A DNA stretch of 64,000 bases from Oscillospiraceae bacterium (GCA_017523995.1 JAFWUX010000234.1:1-64000), one strand, 5' to 3'; shown: positions 51,599 to 61,637, numbered from the stretch's first letter. The notes: generated by a model not told the origin, from the letters alone. Translations and numbers: made by a program.

Positions 51599-53029
51599 AT
51601 GGGTATTGAAGATACACAGGAGCACCGCCCCGTCAGGCGCAATCCGGACGGAGCACACAGCCGGCAGAGCAGCGGCAGAACGGTGCAGGGTGCGCCCCGC
51701 AGCCGTTATGCCGATGAGCGCAGACGCGCTACCCGTTCTGCTGCAAACCCGCAGCACGCACAGCATACAGAGCATGTGCAGCCGCAGCAGCACAGAGCAT
51801 CACAGGCACATCACCACAGCGCACAGGCTGCCGCAGCAGCCAAAAAACAGCAGAACAGCAAACGCATCAAGATGGCACTTGCAGCACTTGCGGCACTGAT
51901 TCTCATCATCATCCTGATGCTGCATCTGCCGCTGATTCCCTACACCACAATGGATCATCAGGGCAATGAGTCTACAATCAGAATCTCGCTGATGCAGAAA
52001 TTCCGGAACTGGCAGCCCTTCCTTGAGATCGACGGCGAGCTGGAATCCAAAACCTATTCCATGGAGCCGAAAAAGGAGATCGAAGGCGTCAAGGACGGTC
52101 TGATTGATGACGGTCTCGACCTCGATCAGATTCAGGAGGGACAGTTCGGCGTGCTGTTCCTCGGCACGGATGAATCCCGTTCCAACACGGATGTCATCAT
52201 GCTGGTGATGTTCGATATCCGCGGCAATGAGATCCACATTCTCCAGATCCCGCGCGATACCTTTGTTCCGGGCTACACCTCATTTGAGGCGGGCAAGCTC
52301 AACAGCGTCTATTCGCTCGGCAACCCGAACAAGACGCCGGTGCAGCGCGTTGTGGACTGCCTCGAAACACTGTACAAAGTCCCGATCGACCGCTATGTGA
52401 CCACAAGCTGCAGCGATATCGCGGAAATCGTCGATATCATCGGCGGCGTCCCGATCGACATGCCGTATACGATCACCTATGAGGCGGACAAGATCATCAA
52501 CGAGGGCAAGCAGGTGCTCAGCGGTCAGCAGGCGGAATGGATGGTTCGTTTCCGCCACGATTACACCGAGGGCGATATCGGCAGAATGAAGGCGCAGCGC
52601 ATCTTTATGGCGGCTGCAATGGCAAAGGTCTGCGATATCAACAGCATCGAAATGCTCGGGTATATCAACAAGATCGTGGACAAAAAGCTCATCGGCTCGA
52701 ATCTGACTGTCGATGAGATCAGCAAGCTTTCTGATTTCGCATCGTCGATCGGCATGGAAAAGATCACGATGCACATGCTGCCGGGCGAGGGCTATGATTA
52801 CTATCCGCCGAACCCGCAGACAAACATCGACCATTATTCGGTCTGGCTGATGCACAAGCAGCCGGTGATTGATGTGCTCAACAAATATTTCCGTCCGTAT
52901 TTTGAGTACGAGATGGATCTGCCGATCGCAGAGATGCTGACACCGGATCAGTACCGCAGCACGCTCTATGATGACGATATGACTGACTTCCAGCGTCTCG
53001 AAGACGGCGACACCTTCATGGGAAAGTAA
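51599..53029 (+). CDS. LytR-CpsA-Psr family cell-wall glycopolymer ligase
   Basis: This 476-residue protein has a long basic, His/Gln-rich cytoplasmic N-terminus (1-90), one membrane helix (about 92-112) and an extracellular LCP domain (about 170-330). GVLFLGTDESRSNTDVIML and ILQIPRDTFVP hold the pyrophosphate-binding Arg and Asp, and RFRHDYTEGDIGRMKAQR is the last motif. LCP enzymes attach teichoic acid-like polymers or capsule to peptidoglycan. AAAGGAG lies 12 bases before the start. Confidence 0.92.
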   Translation: MGIEDTQEHRPVRRNPDGAHSRQSSGRTVQGAPRSRYADERRRATRSAANPQHAQHTEHVQPQQHRASQAHHHSAQAAAAAKKQQNSKRIKMALAALAALILIIILMLHLPLIPYTTMDHQGNESTIRISLMQKFRNWQPFLEIDGELESKTYSMEPKKEIEGVKDGLIDDGLDLDQIQEGQFGVLFLGTDESRSNTDVIMLVMFDIRGNEIHILQIPRDTFVPGYTSFEAGKLNSVYSLGNPNKTPVQRVVDCLETLYKVPIDRYVTTSCSDIAEIVDIIGGVPIDMPYTITYEADKIINEGKQVLSGQQAEWMVRFRHDYTEGDIGRMKAQRIFMAAAMAKVCDINSIEMLGYINKIVDKKLIGSNLTVDEISKLSDFASSIGMEKITMHMLPGEGYDYYPPNPQTNIDHYSVWLMHKQPVIDVLNKYFRPYFEYEMDLPIAEMLTPDQYRSTLYDDDMTDFQRLEDGDTFMGK

Positions 53030-53035
53030 AAGTCA

Positions 53036-53066
53036 GAAATGAGAATTGAATGGGCAATGCCCGCGA
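53036..53066. repeat. degenerate copy of purine and GCCCGC repeat motifs
   Basis: GAAATGAGAATTGAATGGGCAATGCCCGCG joins in miniature the GAAATGAGAAATT tract and the GGGCA..TGCCCGC hairpin found in the larger repeats. It lies directly before the ribosome site of rsfS. Confidence 0.4.
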
Positions 53067-53080
53067 AAGGAGTGTTGAAT

Positions 53081-53443
53081 ATGACGACACAGGAAAAACT
53101 CGAAAAAATCGTGAAAATTCTGGACAGCAAAAAGGCTGAGGATATTCAGGTCATCGGCATCACGAACCTGACGATCATCGCAGACTATTTCATCATCGCA
53201 ACCGGTACAAGTACCACGCAGGTCAAATCCCTCGCGGACGAGGTCGATTTCCAGCTCGGACAGGCAGGCGTGGAGCCGCGCGGCATCGAGGGCGTCAGAG
53301 CAGCAAACTGGATCGTCCTTGATTACGGCGACATCGTTGTGCATGTGTTCTACCGCGACACCAGAGCGGAGTATCAGCTCGAGCGCCTCTGGGCAGACGG
53401 CGAGCAGGTCGATATCTCGAACCTGCTGATTGATCCGCAGTGA
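53081..53443 (+). CDS. rsfS: ribosomal silencing factor RsfS
   Basis: This protein of about 120 residues binds L14 and keeps 50S and 30S apart when nutrients are short. It shows the family core ADYFIIATGTSTTQVKSLAD and WIVLDYGDIVVHVFYRDTR. The start at 53081 has GAAAGGAG upstream; the earlier ATG in frame lacks a site. The stop overlaps the next GTG start. Confidence 0.95.
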   Translation: MTTQEKLEKIVKILDSKKAEDIQVIGITNLTIIADYFIIATGTSTTQVKSLADEVDFQLGQAGVEPRGIEGVRAANWIVLDYGDIVVHVFYRDTRAEYQLERLWADGEQVDISNLLIDPQ

Positions 53444-53793
53444 GCAGCGAACTCCGCACGCCGCTTTCAAAAGGGCAGAAGCTCGGGCTTGCAATTGCGC
53501 TTTATCTTGTGATCAAGCCCGTGTTTAACCGGCTCGTGCTCGGCGGCGCTCTGGCACCGCTTGTCATCGGGCTTGCGGCGCTCATCTGCCTGTATTTCGG
53601 CGTCAAATGGAGCAACACCGTCATTGCGATTCTGCTCATGCTCGGCGCCTGCGCTTATATGCCGGAGAACATCAGACATCTCGGGTTCAACAGCTATCTG
53701 ATCTATCTCATTGAGGGCATTGCGGATATGCTCTGCGCTGTTGTGCTCGCATTTCACCCCGATATCCGCAGACACTGCAAATTGTCAAATTAA
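53440..53793 (+). CDS. small three-helix membrane protein
   Basis: This 117-residue protein has three hydrophobic helices (about 15-32, 35-72, 85-106). The GTG start overlaps the rsfS stop (GTGA), so translation is coupled. It ends 22 bases before leuS. No family is recognised. Confidence 0.72.
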   Translation: MSSELRTPLSKGQKLGLAIALYLVIKPVFNRLVLGGALAPLVIGLAALICLYFGVKWSNTVIAILLMLGACAYMPENIRHLGFNSYLIYLIEGIADMLCAVVLAFHPDIRRHCKLSN

Positions 53794-53815
53794 GCGAAAG
53801 TGAGGCTTCTTTCTT

Positions 53816-56221
53816 ATGCAGGAATACAATTTTTCCGCAGTCGAAAAAAAATGGCAGGATTACTGGGACGCACACCAGACCTTCCGCGCTGTGAACGGCT
53901 CTGATAAGCCGAAGTTCTATGCGCTCGTCGAGTTCCCGTATCCTTCCGGTCACGGTATGCATGTCGGTCACATCAAGGCGTATTCCGGTCTTGAGGTTGT
54001 CAGCAGAAAGCGCCGTCTGCAGGGCTACAATGTCCTGTTCCCGATCGGCTTTGATGCCTACGGTCTGCCGACAGAGAACACCGCGATCAAAACCGGTGTG
54101 CATCCGCGTCAGGTGACCGACGAGAACATCAAGAAGTTCACCGGTCAGCTCAAGCGCGTCGGCTTCTCCTTTGACTGGTCGCGCGTTGTCGATACAACCG
54201 ATGAGGGCTATTACAAGTGGACGCAGTGGATCTTCCTCAAGATGTTCGAGCACGGACTGGTATTCCGCGATAAGACGATGGTCAACTACTGCCCTTCCTG
54301 CAAGGTTGTTCTCTCAAACGAGGATTCGCAGGGCGGCAAGTGCGATATCTGCCACAGCGATATCGTCCAGAAGACCAAGGAAGTCTGGTATCTCCGCATC
54401 ACCAAGTATGCAGACAAGCTGCTTGAGGGTCTCGAGACCGTTGACTATCTGCCGAACATCAAGCTCCAGCAGGAGAACTGGATCGGCAAATCGACCGGTG
54501 CATTCGTCAACTTCAAAATCAAGGAGCAGGATGAGCAGCTCCGCATCTACACCACCCGTCCGGATACGCTCTACGGCGTGACCTTCATGGTCATGGCACC
54601 GGAGCACCCGATGATCCAGAAATACCGCGATGCCATCGCAAACATCGACGCACTGGACGCTTATAAGGCGGAGTGCGCAAAGAAAACCGAGTTCGAGCGC
54701 ACCCAGCTCGTCAAGGATAAGACCGGCGTGAAGATCGAAGGTCTGACCGCGATCAACCCGCTGACCGGCAAGGAAATCCCGATTTACATCTCGGATTATG
54801 TCATGATGGGCTACGGCACCGGTGCGATCATGGCGGTTCCTGCACATGATACCCGTGACTACGAATTTGCAAAGAAATTCGGCATTGATATCATCGAGGT
54901 CATCAAGGGCGGCGACATCGAAAAGGAAGCCTACACCGGCGACGGCGAAATGGTCAATTCCGGTGAACTCAACGGCATCACGAACAAGAAGGACGCCATT
55001 GCAAAGGTGCTGACAGTCCTCAAGAAGATGGGCTGCGGCGAAGCAGGCGTGCAGTATAAGATGAAGGACTGGGCGTTCAACCGCCAGAGATACTGGGGCG
55101 AGCCGATTCCGCTCGTTCACTGCCCGAAGTGCGGCATTGTCGCAGTGCCCTATGAGGAACTGCCGCTCAGACTGCCGCCCGTCGAGAACTTTGAGCCGGG
55201 TACAGACGGCGAATCGCCGCTTGCAAAGCTCGATTCCTTTGTACAGTGCAAGTGCCCGAAGTGCGGCGGCGACGCAAAGCGCGAGACCGATACCATGCCG
55301 CAGTGGGCAGGTTCCTCGTGGTACTTCCTGCGCTACTGCGATCCGACAAATGACAAGGCGCTCGCAGATATGGATGCGCTCAAATACTGGATGCCGGTTG
55401 ACTGGTACAACGGCGGCATGGAGCATGTCACGCGCCATATGATCTATTCGCGCTTCTGGCATAAGTTCCTCTATGACATCGGCGTTGTCCCGACACCGGA
55501 ACCCTATGCAAAGCGTACCGCACAGGGACTCATCCTCGGTCCGGACGGCGACAAGATGTCCAAATCCAAGGGCAATGTCATTGATCCGAACGATGTTGTC
55601 GATCAGTACGGCGCGGATGTCCTGCGTCTCTATGTCCTGTTCATGGGCGACTACGAAAAGGCTGCACCGTGGAGCGAGGACAGCGTCAAGGGCTGCAAGC
55701 GCTTCCTTGACCGCATCTGGGCGCTGCAGGATATCGTTGTGGACGGCGACGGCTACAGCGAAAAGCTCATGACCGCAATGCACAAGACGATCCGCAAGGT
55801 CTCCGAGGATATCGAGAACCTGAAGTTCAACACCGCAATCGCAGCGATGATGACGCTCGTCAACCAGCTCTATGCAGCGGGCAGCATCACAAAGGGCGAA
55901 TACCGCACGCTGCTGATTCTGCTCAATCCGTTTGCGCCGCATATGACGGAGGAGATCTTCGAGAAGCAGGGCTTCGGCATCCTCAATGAGCAGGCATGGG
56001 TTGATTATGATCCGGCACTCTGCGTTGAAGCTGAGGTCGAGATCGTTGCGCAGGTCTGCGGCAAGATCAAGGCAAAGCTCATGATTCCGCAGGGCGCAGA
56101 TGAAGCGACGGTTGTCGCGCTCGCACTCAAGGATGAGAACATGCAGAAGGCGCTTGACGGAAAAACCATCCGCAAGCAGATTTATGTACAAAATAAGCTG
56201 GTGAATTTTGTTGCAAATTAA
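53816..56221 (+). CDS. leuS: leucyl-tRNA synthetase
   Basis: This 801-residue class I synthetase has the HIGH motif as HVGH in PYPSGHGMHVGHIKAYS and KMSKS in DKMSKSKGN. A CP1 editing domain (about 220-390, with threonine-rich TTRPDT and the AVPAHDTRDYEFA motif) removes mischarged amino acids. A zinc-ribbon-like CPKCG pair lies in the insertion at about 440-490. Length is typical. No T-box leader is present; it is read as the last gene of the long operon. Confidence 0.98.
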   Translation: MQEYNFSAVEKKWQDYWDAHQTFRAVNGSDKPKFYALVEFPYPSGHGMHVGHIKAYSGLEVVSRKRRLQGYNVLFPIGFDAYGLPTENTAIKTGVHPRQVTDENIKKFTGQLKRVGFSFDWSRVVDTTDEGYYKWTQWIFLKMFEHGLVFRDKTMVNYCPSCKVVLSNEDSQGGKCDICHSDIVQKTKEVWYLRITKYADKLLEGLETVDYLPNIKLQQENWIGKSTGAFVNFKIKEQDEQLRIYTTRPDTLYGVTFMVMAPEHPMIQKYRDAIANIDALDAYKAECAKKTEFERTQLVKDKTGVKIEGLTAINPLTGKEIPIYISDYVMMGYGTGAIMAVPAHDTRDYEFAKKFGIDIIEVIKGGDIEKEAYTGDGEMVNSGELNGITNKKDAIAKVLTVLKKMGCGEAGVQYKMKDWAFNRQRYWGEPIPLVHCPKCGIVAVPYEELPLRLPPVENFEPGTDGESPLAKLDSFVQCKCPKCGGDAKRETDTMPQWAGSSWYFLRYCDPTNDKALADMDALKYWMPVDWYNGGMEHVTRHMIYSRFWHKFLYDIGVVPTPEPYAKRTAQGLILGPDGDKMSKSKGNVIDPNDVVDQYGADVLRLYVLFMGDYEKAAPWSEDSVKGCKRFLDRIWALQDIVVDGDGYSEKLMTAMHKTIRKVSEDIENLKFNTAIAAMMTLVNQLYAAGSITKGEYRTLLILLNPFAPHMTEEIFEKQGFGILNEQAWVDYDPALCVEAEVEIVAQVCGKIKAKLMIPQGADEATVVALALKDENMQKALDGKTIRKQIYVQNKLVNFVAN

Positions 56222-56260
56222 CGAATTCCCGCCGGAATCTGTCTCTCATGCGAAATATGC

Positions 56261-56289
56261 TTGACAAATCGTATAAATTGTGGTACAAT
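56261..56289 (+). promoter_or_regulatory. promoter of rpsU
   Basis: TTGACA (56261-56266), 17-base spacer, TACAAT (56284-56289). The leader holds a hairpin with GCATCT (56323-56328) and AGATGC (56335-56340). Confidence 0.88.
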
Positions 56290-56384
56290 ATACGTGTATT
56301 CAAATTTAGCTTATAAGGAGCATCTATAAGCAGATGCCTCTTTATAGATAGCCTCTGTCGTTGGACAAAGGGAGGGAAAAATTC

Positions 56385-56558
56385 GTGGCAGAAGTACGCG
56401 TTGGTAAGAACGAGTCCTTGGATACCGCTCTCAAGCGTTTCAAGCGTTCCTGCGCAAAAGACGGCGTCATCGCTGAGGTTCGCAAGCGCGAGCATTACGA
56501 GAAGCCTTCCGTAAAGCGTAAGAAGAAGTCTGAAGCAGCTCGTAAGCGCAAGTTCTGA
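56385..56558 (+). CDS. rpsU: 30S ribosomal protein S21
   Basis: This 57-residue protein ([20 protein letters not shown], then [20 protein letters not shown]) is the usual S21, needed for messenger binding by 30S. A GTG start at 56385 is supported by GGGAGGG eight bases upstream. It has its own promoter and terminator. Confidence 0.95.
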   Translation: MAEVRVGKNESLDTALKRFKRSCAKDGVIAEVRKREHYEKPSVKRKKKSEAARKRKF

Positions 56559-56665
56559 TTATCGTCCGGAGTCGTTCGCCATGCCGCTGCGCACTGCGCT
56601 TTGAGCAGGAGCGAGAAGTCCGATGCCCTGTATCTATCACATACGGGATTTGACGAAACAAGAAG

Positions 56666-56700
56666 AAATGCAGCATCGCAATTGCGGTGCTGCATTTTTA
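56666..56700 (+). terminator. terminator of rpsU
   Basis: AAATGCAGCA (56666-56675) pairs with TGCTGCATTT (56688-56697), then TTTA. Confidence 0.82.
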
Positions 56701-56800
56701 TAGCTGATGTATCGAGCAGGTGTAAACCGAAAGTACCGGGCGGATATCACGCTTTTGACCTGTGCTGTCCTTTGCTCTCTGGGAAGAATAAATGCTGCGA

Positions 56801-56836
56801 AAAGCGCGCGGAGCCGACATGCTCTGCGCGCTTTGA
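56801..56836 (-). terminator. terminator of operon 60179-56848
   Basis: AAAGCGCGCGGAG (56801-56813) pairs with CTCTGCGCGCTTT (56822-56834) with one G-U pair; the minus strand continues TTTTCGC. It lies 14 bases past the last minus-strand gene. Confidence 0.72.
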
Positions 56837-56847
56837 TTTGTTTGAAG

Positions 56848-57438
56848 TCATTGCATATAGTCCACGAGCGCCCCGATGATGCAGACAACAAAAATCAGCG
56901 AAAACACGATCCCCGAGATCAGCAGGAACCAGTAATTCCACGGCCGCTCTGCTGCCTCCTTGATTGCAACGGCGGTTTCCTTCGGGACGAGATACTGCGG
57001 CTGCTGCGGCATCGGCACGGATGCCATACTGTCGAGCATCTGCATGCTGCGGCGCAGCGGCTCGACTTCCGCTGCATGCCCCTCAGCCTCGGCTTTTTTG
57101 AAGAATGCATGCTCGCTGAGCAGCGTTTCCGGCGGATGCGGCACGGCGGCTTCTTCCGCAGACTGTGCGCCCTCCGGCACCAGAATCACAATATCCGTGC
57201 GCTTTTTATACTTGCGCGCCTTGCTGTTGTCCGTCTGAATCTTGTAGGTTCTGCCGTTTTCCGCGCGGACAATCAGCTCATAATACTTCCAGCCGGTGCG
57301 TCCGCCCCAGCCGGAATACTGATTCCATGAGAGCACCTCGGCACGCAGCTCCTCTGCATTTTTGAGCCTGTCAATGCGTAACCGGTAATGATGTGCGCCG
57401 TAAAAGCACAGCCCGATAATCAGGATAAATGCCCACAT
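56848..57438 (-). CDS. membrane protein with two terminal helices, unknown function
   Basis: This 196-residue protein has a membrane helix at the very N-terminus (MWAFILIIGLCFYG) and another near the C-terminus (about 170-192). Between them lie a beta-rich domain (YYELIVRAENGRTYKIQTD) resembling DUF3592-type folds and an acidic helical stretch. AAAGGAG precedes the ATG. It follows the GH3-like lipoprotein gene by 12 bases, so it is the last gene of that operon. Confidence 0.75.
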   Translation of the reverse strand: MWAFILIIGLCFYGAHHYRLRIDRLKNAEELRAEVLSWNQYSGWGGRTGWKYYELIVRAENGRTYKIQTDNSKARKYKKRTDIVILVPEGAQSAEEAAVPHPPETLLSEHAFFKKAEAEGHAAEVEPLRRSMQMLDSMASVPMPQQPQYLVPKETAVAIKEAAERPWNYWFLLISGIVFSLIFVVCIIGALVDYMQ

Positions 57439-57450
57439 AATCTGTCTCCT

Positions 57451-58971
57451 TTATTCGACCAGCCCGAGAAACTGCTTCCAGTACATAATCCGCAGAACAG
57501 AATCGTTGATCTGCTCCTCGGAGATCATGCCGGATTCAACCGCGGAAACGATTGCATCCACCGAGCTGCCGTCATCGTGAAATGTTACAATGTCATTGCC
57601 TGCCAGTACCGCCGCAACAGCAGGATTCTGTCCGCCGGTATACTGACTGATTGCGCCCATGCCGAGATCATCGCTCATGATGACGCCCCAGAACCCGAAA
57701 TCCTCGCGCAGGATGCGGTGTACCTCCGGCGAGAGGGATGCAGGCCGGTCGGCGTCCATGCATGTCACGATGTTGTGGCTGACCATGACGGCATCTGCGC
57801 CTGCTGCCAGCCCCGCGGCAAACGGCAGAAAGTCGCCCTCGGTGAAGGCGCTGTAATCGCGCGTATCATACGCCACGAACTGATGCGTGTCGATGCTGCC
57901 GCCGTAGCCGGGGAAGTGCTTGAGCACCGAGCCGAGCCGGTGCGCCTTCATCTCCGAGACAACAACCTCAGCGTAGTCCGCGGTTTCATGCGGATCAAGC
58001 CCGAATGTCCGTGCGTAGATGTAGTTTGAGGGATCGACCGGTACATCGCAGACCGGTCCCAGATTGACATTGACGCCGAGCGCAAGCAGCAGATCGGCTT
58101 TTTCGGCGGTATCACTGCGGAGCGCATCCCAGCCGCCCGCATCGTAGATCACGCGGCTGTTGCGGAACGGCGCCGAACGCAGCTGCGGATTCAGGCTGAT
58201 GCGGTTGACCGGTCCGCCCTCCTCATCGACCGCGATCAGGACAGGCGTTTTTGCAGCCGCCTGCAGATTTGCAGTCATCTGCTGCACCTGCGCCGGTGAT
58301 TTGCCGCTGAACGCGCCCGCAAACAGACACATCGCGCCGACACCGCGCTTGACCGCCGCAAGCGCCTCCGATTCGGTTGTTGCGCTGGACATCATCATCT
58401 GCGCCGCCTTTTCGCGCAGGCTCATCGCGCGGATGCGTTCGTAGATATCGCGCGGCTGCTGCGGCTCGGCCGCCGTGGTGGTCACGTTTTTTGTTGTGGT
58501 GGATTTGGCGGATGTGGTTTTCGGGGATGTTGTTCTGCCCGCCGTGGATTGGTGCGCGGACGTTGTGCCTGTACCGGTTGTGCCGCCGGAAACTGTTGTT
58601 CCGGTGACGCGCGGCTTCGTGACAGTCGGGGCAGGGGAGCCGCCGTCATGGTGTGTGATAATCTGCACGGTCTGTCCGCCGCCGGATTTTGCCTCTGTCC
58701 GCGTCTGTTTGGCGGTTCCGGTGGATACCGCGGATGCCGTCACGGTTTCTGCGGCGGTGGTGCGCGGCTTTTTTGTCAGTGTGGTGACGGTTTCTCCGGA
58801 GACGGATTCTGCGCCGGTGACGGTTATCTGTGCATCGGCTGCGGTGACAGGCGCCGTGGTATCGTTTTCGAGGATATCCTCAATTGCGGAGTGTTCCTCT
58901 GTCAGTGTGCCGCCGCAGGATGTCAGCAGCAGACAGCTCAGCGCGACGGCTGCCATGCGCGCGCGGCTCAT
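57451..58971 (-). CDS. GH3 NagZ-like lipoprotein, Thr-rich linker
   Basis: This 506-residue surface lipoprotein has a signal peptide ending LLTSC. A Thr/Ser-rich linker (about 35-175) leads to a GH3 barrel (about 180-495). KHFPGYGGSIDTH keeps the Asp-x-His acid/base pair of NagZ-type beta-N-acetylglucosaminidases, and MSDDLGM holds the nucleophile Asp. The GYGG replaces the common GHGD. It probably cuts N-acetylglucosaminyl links in peptidoglycan fragments outside the cell. It overlaps its paralogue upstream by four bases (ATGA). Confidence 0.87.
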   Translation of the reverse strand: MSRARMAAVALSCLLLTSCGGTLTEEHSAIEDILENDTTAPVTAADAQITVTGAESVSGETVTTLTKKPRTTAAETVTASAVSTGTAKQTRTEAKSGGGQTVQIITHHDGGSPAPTVTKPRVTGTTVSGGTTGTGTTSAHQSTAGRTTSPKTTSAKSTTTKNVTTTAAEPQQPRDIYERIRAMSLREKAAQMMMSSATTESEALAAVKRGVGAMCLFAGAFSGKSPAQVQQMTANLQAAAKTPVLIAVDEEGGPVNRISLNPQLRSAPFRNSRVIYDAGGWDALRSDTAEKADLLLALGVNVNLGPVCDVPVDPSNYIYARTFGLDPHETADYAEVVVSEMKAHRLGSVLKHFPGYGGSIDTHQFVAYDTRDYSAFTEGDFLPFAAGLAAGADAVMVSHNIVTCMDADRPASLSPEVHRILREDFGFWGVIMSDDLGMGAISQYTGGQNPAVAAVLAGNDIVTFHDDGSSVDAIVSAVESGMISEEQINDSVLRIMYWKQFLGLVE

Positions 58972-60179
58972 GTTTCATCCTCCAGCAGCCCGAGCGACTG
59001 TTTCCAATAGAGAATCCGCAGAACCGAGGCGTCGATCTGTTCCTCGTCGATTGTGCCGTCGCGCACAGCGTCCGTGATCGCCTGCACGGAGCTGTCGAAC
59101 TCTGCATAGCACAGCAGATCATTGCCTGCGAGCACCGCAGCGACCGCCGGATTCTGCCCGCCGGTAAACTGCGTAATTGCGTTCATATTGAGATCATCGG
59201 TGATAATTACGCCGCGAAATCCGCATTCCTCGCGCAGGATGCGGTGCACCTCCGGCGAGAGCGATGCAGGCTGCTCGCTGTCCATGCATTCGATGATGTT
59301 GTGCGTTACCATGACCGAATCCGCGCCCGCCTCCATGCCTGCGAGAAACGGCAGCAGGTCGCGCGATTCAAATTCAGCGTATTCTCTGCCGTCAAACGCC
59401 ATGTTGAGGTGCGTGTCGGCACTGCCGCCGTATCCGGGGAAGTGCTTGAGTGTGCTGCCGAGCCGATGCTCCTTCATAATGCCGACAACGGTCGCCACAT
59501 ATTCCGAGACCTCGTCCGCATCGGTGCTGAAGCAGCGCGGATAGATGAAATCGCCCTCGCCGAACGGCACATCGCAGACCGGCGCGAGATTGACATTCAG
59601 CCCGAGATCAAGCAGAAAATCCGCCTTTTCATCGGTGTCGCTGCGAATCAGCTCCCAGCCGCCCTGATTGAACAGGAACCGCGGGCTCCAGAAGTTTGTC
59701 TCGCGAAGATTGGGATTGAGACTGACACGGCAGACCCCGCCGCCCTCCTCATCAACCGAGAGCAGCAGCGGGATATCGGCAGCCGCCTGAAAGCCCGCGG
59801 TCATGGCGCGAACCTCGTCAGCGGTCTTGCATGTAAACGGCTGCGCGAACAGACACAGTCCGCCCGCACCGTTTGCGCAGACATAATCCCCGACGGTTTG
59901 ATCCGTGCAGCCGACCAGCATCATCTGCGCCGCCTTCTGCTCAAGCGTCATCGAATCCAGCAGATCAATGAGCTGCGGATCATCGGGCGGTGTGTATACA
60001 TTGGTGGTTGTGGTGGTGACGGTGGTCTCGGTTGTGGTCAGCGCTCCCTCGGGATATTCGATCACGCGCGAGTCATCCGTCATCGGCGCAATCGCCTCGC
60101 CGAGATCACAGCTGCAAAGGATTGCCATGCAGGCTGCGGGCAGCAGCATCAGCGGCAGTTTCCAAAAATCTTTCATCAT
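58968..60179 (-). CDS. GH3 NagZ-like lipoprotein, paralogue
   Basis: This protein of about 403 residues has a lipoprotein signal ending ILCSC, a short Thr-rich linker (about 50-75) and a GH3 domain. LKHFPGYGGSADTH and ITDDLNMNAI correspond to the acid/base pair and nucleophile. It shares long segments with the following gene (for example SLSPEVHRILRE and AVAAVLAGND), so the two arose by tandem duplication. The start at 60179 has AGGAA upstream; a second ATG follows directly. Confidence 0.87.
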   Translation of the reverse strand: MMKDFWKLPLMLLPAACMAILCSCDLGEAIAPMTDDSRVIEYPEGALTTTETTVTTTTTNVYTPPDDPQLIDLLDSMTLEQKAAQMMLVGCTDQTVGDYVCANGAGGLCLFAQPFTCKTADEVRAMTAGFQAAADIPLLLSVDEEGGGVCRVSLNPNLRETNFWSPRFLFNQGGWELIRSDTDEKADFLLDLGLNVNLAPVCDVPFGEGDFIYPRCFSTDADEVSEYVATVVGIMKEHRLGSTLKHFPGYGGSADTHLNMAFDGREYAEFESRDLLPFLAGMEAGADSVMVTHNIIECMDSEQPASLSPEVHRILREECGFRGVIITDDLNMNAITQFTGGQNPAVAAVLAGNDLLCYAEFDSSVQAITDAVRDGTIDEEQIDASVLRILYWKQSLGLLEDET

Positions 60180-60204
60180 GTTTCTGTTCCTGTAAAGCGC
60201 AGAA

Positions 60205-60230
60205 CCGGCATGCAAAAAGTTACATGCCGG
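60205..60230 (-). other. hairpin before GH3-like operon
   Basis: CCGGCATG (60205-60212) and CATGCCGG (60223-60230) form a perfect 8-bp stem between the UPF0210 gene and the GH3 lipoprotein gene. There is no T-run on the minus strand beyond the loop, so it is either a weak terminator or an RNA processing hairpin. Confidence 0.45.
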
Positions 60231-60263
60231 ATCGTGTGTGTTCAGATTCTGATCGTATGCAGC

Positions 60264-61622
60264 TCAGTTTTTGAGGCTCTGCATCGGGGCAGGGATTCTG
60301 CCGCCGCGCGCGATGAATTTATCCGCGCTCTCACGCCGCACCGGCATGACAGGACCGACACCGAACAGACCGCCGAAATCGAGCTCCTCGCCCTCTTTCT
60401 TGCCGATCGCCGGAATCACGCGGACAGCGGTTGTCTTGCTGTTGACCATACCGATCGCGGCTTCATCCGCGATAATTGCAGAGATGGTCGAGGCAGGCGT
60501 ATCACCCGGAATGACGATCATATCGAGACCGACCGAGCAGACGGCGGTCATCGCTTCGAGCTTTTCGATCGAGAGCACGCCGGAGTTTGCCGCGTCGATC
60601 ATGCCGGCATCCTCAGAGACCGGAATGAAAGCGCCGGAAAGTCCGCCGACACTCGAGGACGCCATGACGCCGCCCTTCTTGACAGCATCGTTGAGCAGCG
60701 CGAGCGCCGCGGTTGTGCCGTGCATGCCGCAGACAGAGAGACCCATGCCCTCAAGGATATGTGCCACGCTGTCGCCGACTGCGGGTGTCGGGGCAAGCGA
60801 GAGATCGACAATGCCGAACGGGACACCGAGCATCTTGGATGCGCGTGTGCCGACGAGTTGACCCATTCTCGTGATCTTGAACGCGGTGCGCTTGATGATG
60901 TTCGCGAGCTCGTCGATTGTAGCATCCGGATATTTTTCGATTGCCGCACGGACAACGCCCGGTCCGGAGACGCCGACATGGACTTCGCAGTCCGGCTCAC
61001 CGACGCCGTGGAATGCGCCCGCCATAAAGGGGTTATCCTCCGGCGCATTGCAGAGCACAACGAGCTTTGCAGGACCGAAGCACTGGTGATCTGCGGTCAG
61101 CTCGGCGGATTCGCGGACGATCTCGCCCATGAGCTTCACGGCATCCATATTGATGCCCGCCTTGGTCGAGCCGACATTGACCGATGCGCAAAGATTCGAG
61201 GTCTCAGCGAGTGCCTGCGGGATTGCGCGGATCAGCGCCTCATCACCGGCAGAGAATCCCTTGTGAACGAGCGCGGAAAATCCGCCGATAAAGTTGACGC
61301 CGGTGGTCTCCGCAGCACGCTGCAGCGTTCTTGCGAGCAGCACGGGATCGCCGCCTCTTGTCGCGCTGACGAGCATCGCGGCAGGGGTGATCGAAATGCG
61401 CTTGTTGATGATCGGGATGCCGTATTCGGTTTCGATCTGCTGACCGGTTGCGACCAGCTTTTCCGCCTTGCGCGTGATCTTTTCATAGACGCGGTCGCAG
61501 ACGGTGTTCATATCCTCCGCACAGCAATCCAGAAGCGAAATGCCCATCGTAATGGTACGGATGTCGAGGCATTCATCCTGAATCATGCGGATCGTTTCGA
61601 GTATATCAGAGGTATTGAGCAT
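60264..61622 (-). CDS. UPF0210 (PFL-like) family protein
   Basis: This 452-residue protein belongs to the UPF0210/DUF711 family, distantly related to glycyl radical enzymes in fold, without known reaction. It shows family stretches such as [22 protein letters not shown] and [10 protein letters not shown]. It is almost always preceded by an ACT protein, as here (15-base gap), suggesting a joint role sensitive to an amino acid. GGGAGG precedes the ATG. Confidence 0.92.
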   Translation of the reverse strand: MLNTSDILETIRMIQDECLDIRTITMGISLLDCCAEDMNTVCDRVYEKITRKAEKLVATGQQIETEYGIPIINKRISITPAAMLVSATRGGDPVLLARTLQRAAETTGVNFIGGFSALVHKGFSAGDEALIRAIPQALAETSNLCASVNVGSTKAGINMDAVKLMGEIVRESAELTADHQCFGPAKLVVLCNAPEDNPFMAGAFHGVGEPDCEVHVGVSGPGVVRAAIEKYPDATIDELANIIKRTAFKITRMGQLVGTRASKMLGVPFGIVDLSLAPTPAVGDSVAHILEGMGLSVCGMHGTTAALALLNDAVKKGGVMASSSVGGLSGAFIPVSEDAGMIDAANSGVLSIEKLEAMTAVCSVGLDMIVIPGDTPASTISAIIADEAAIGMVNSKTTAVRVIPAIGKKEGEELDFGGLFGVGPVMPVRRESADKFIARGGRIPAPMQSLKN

Positions 61623-61637
61623 AGTTTCCTCCCTAAA

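Noticed and set aside
53794..53815. T-box leader for leuS
   Set aside because: Only 22 bases lie between the preceding gene and leuS, with no specifier loop or T-box sequence.
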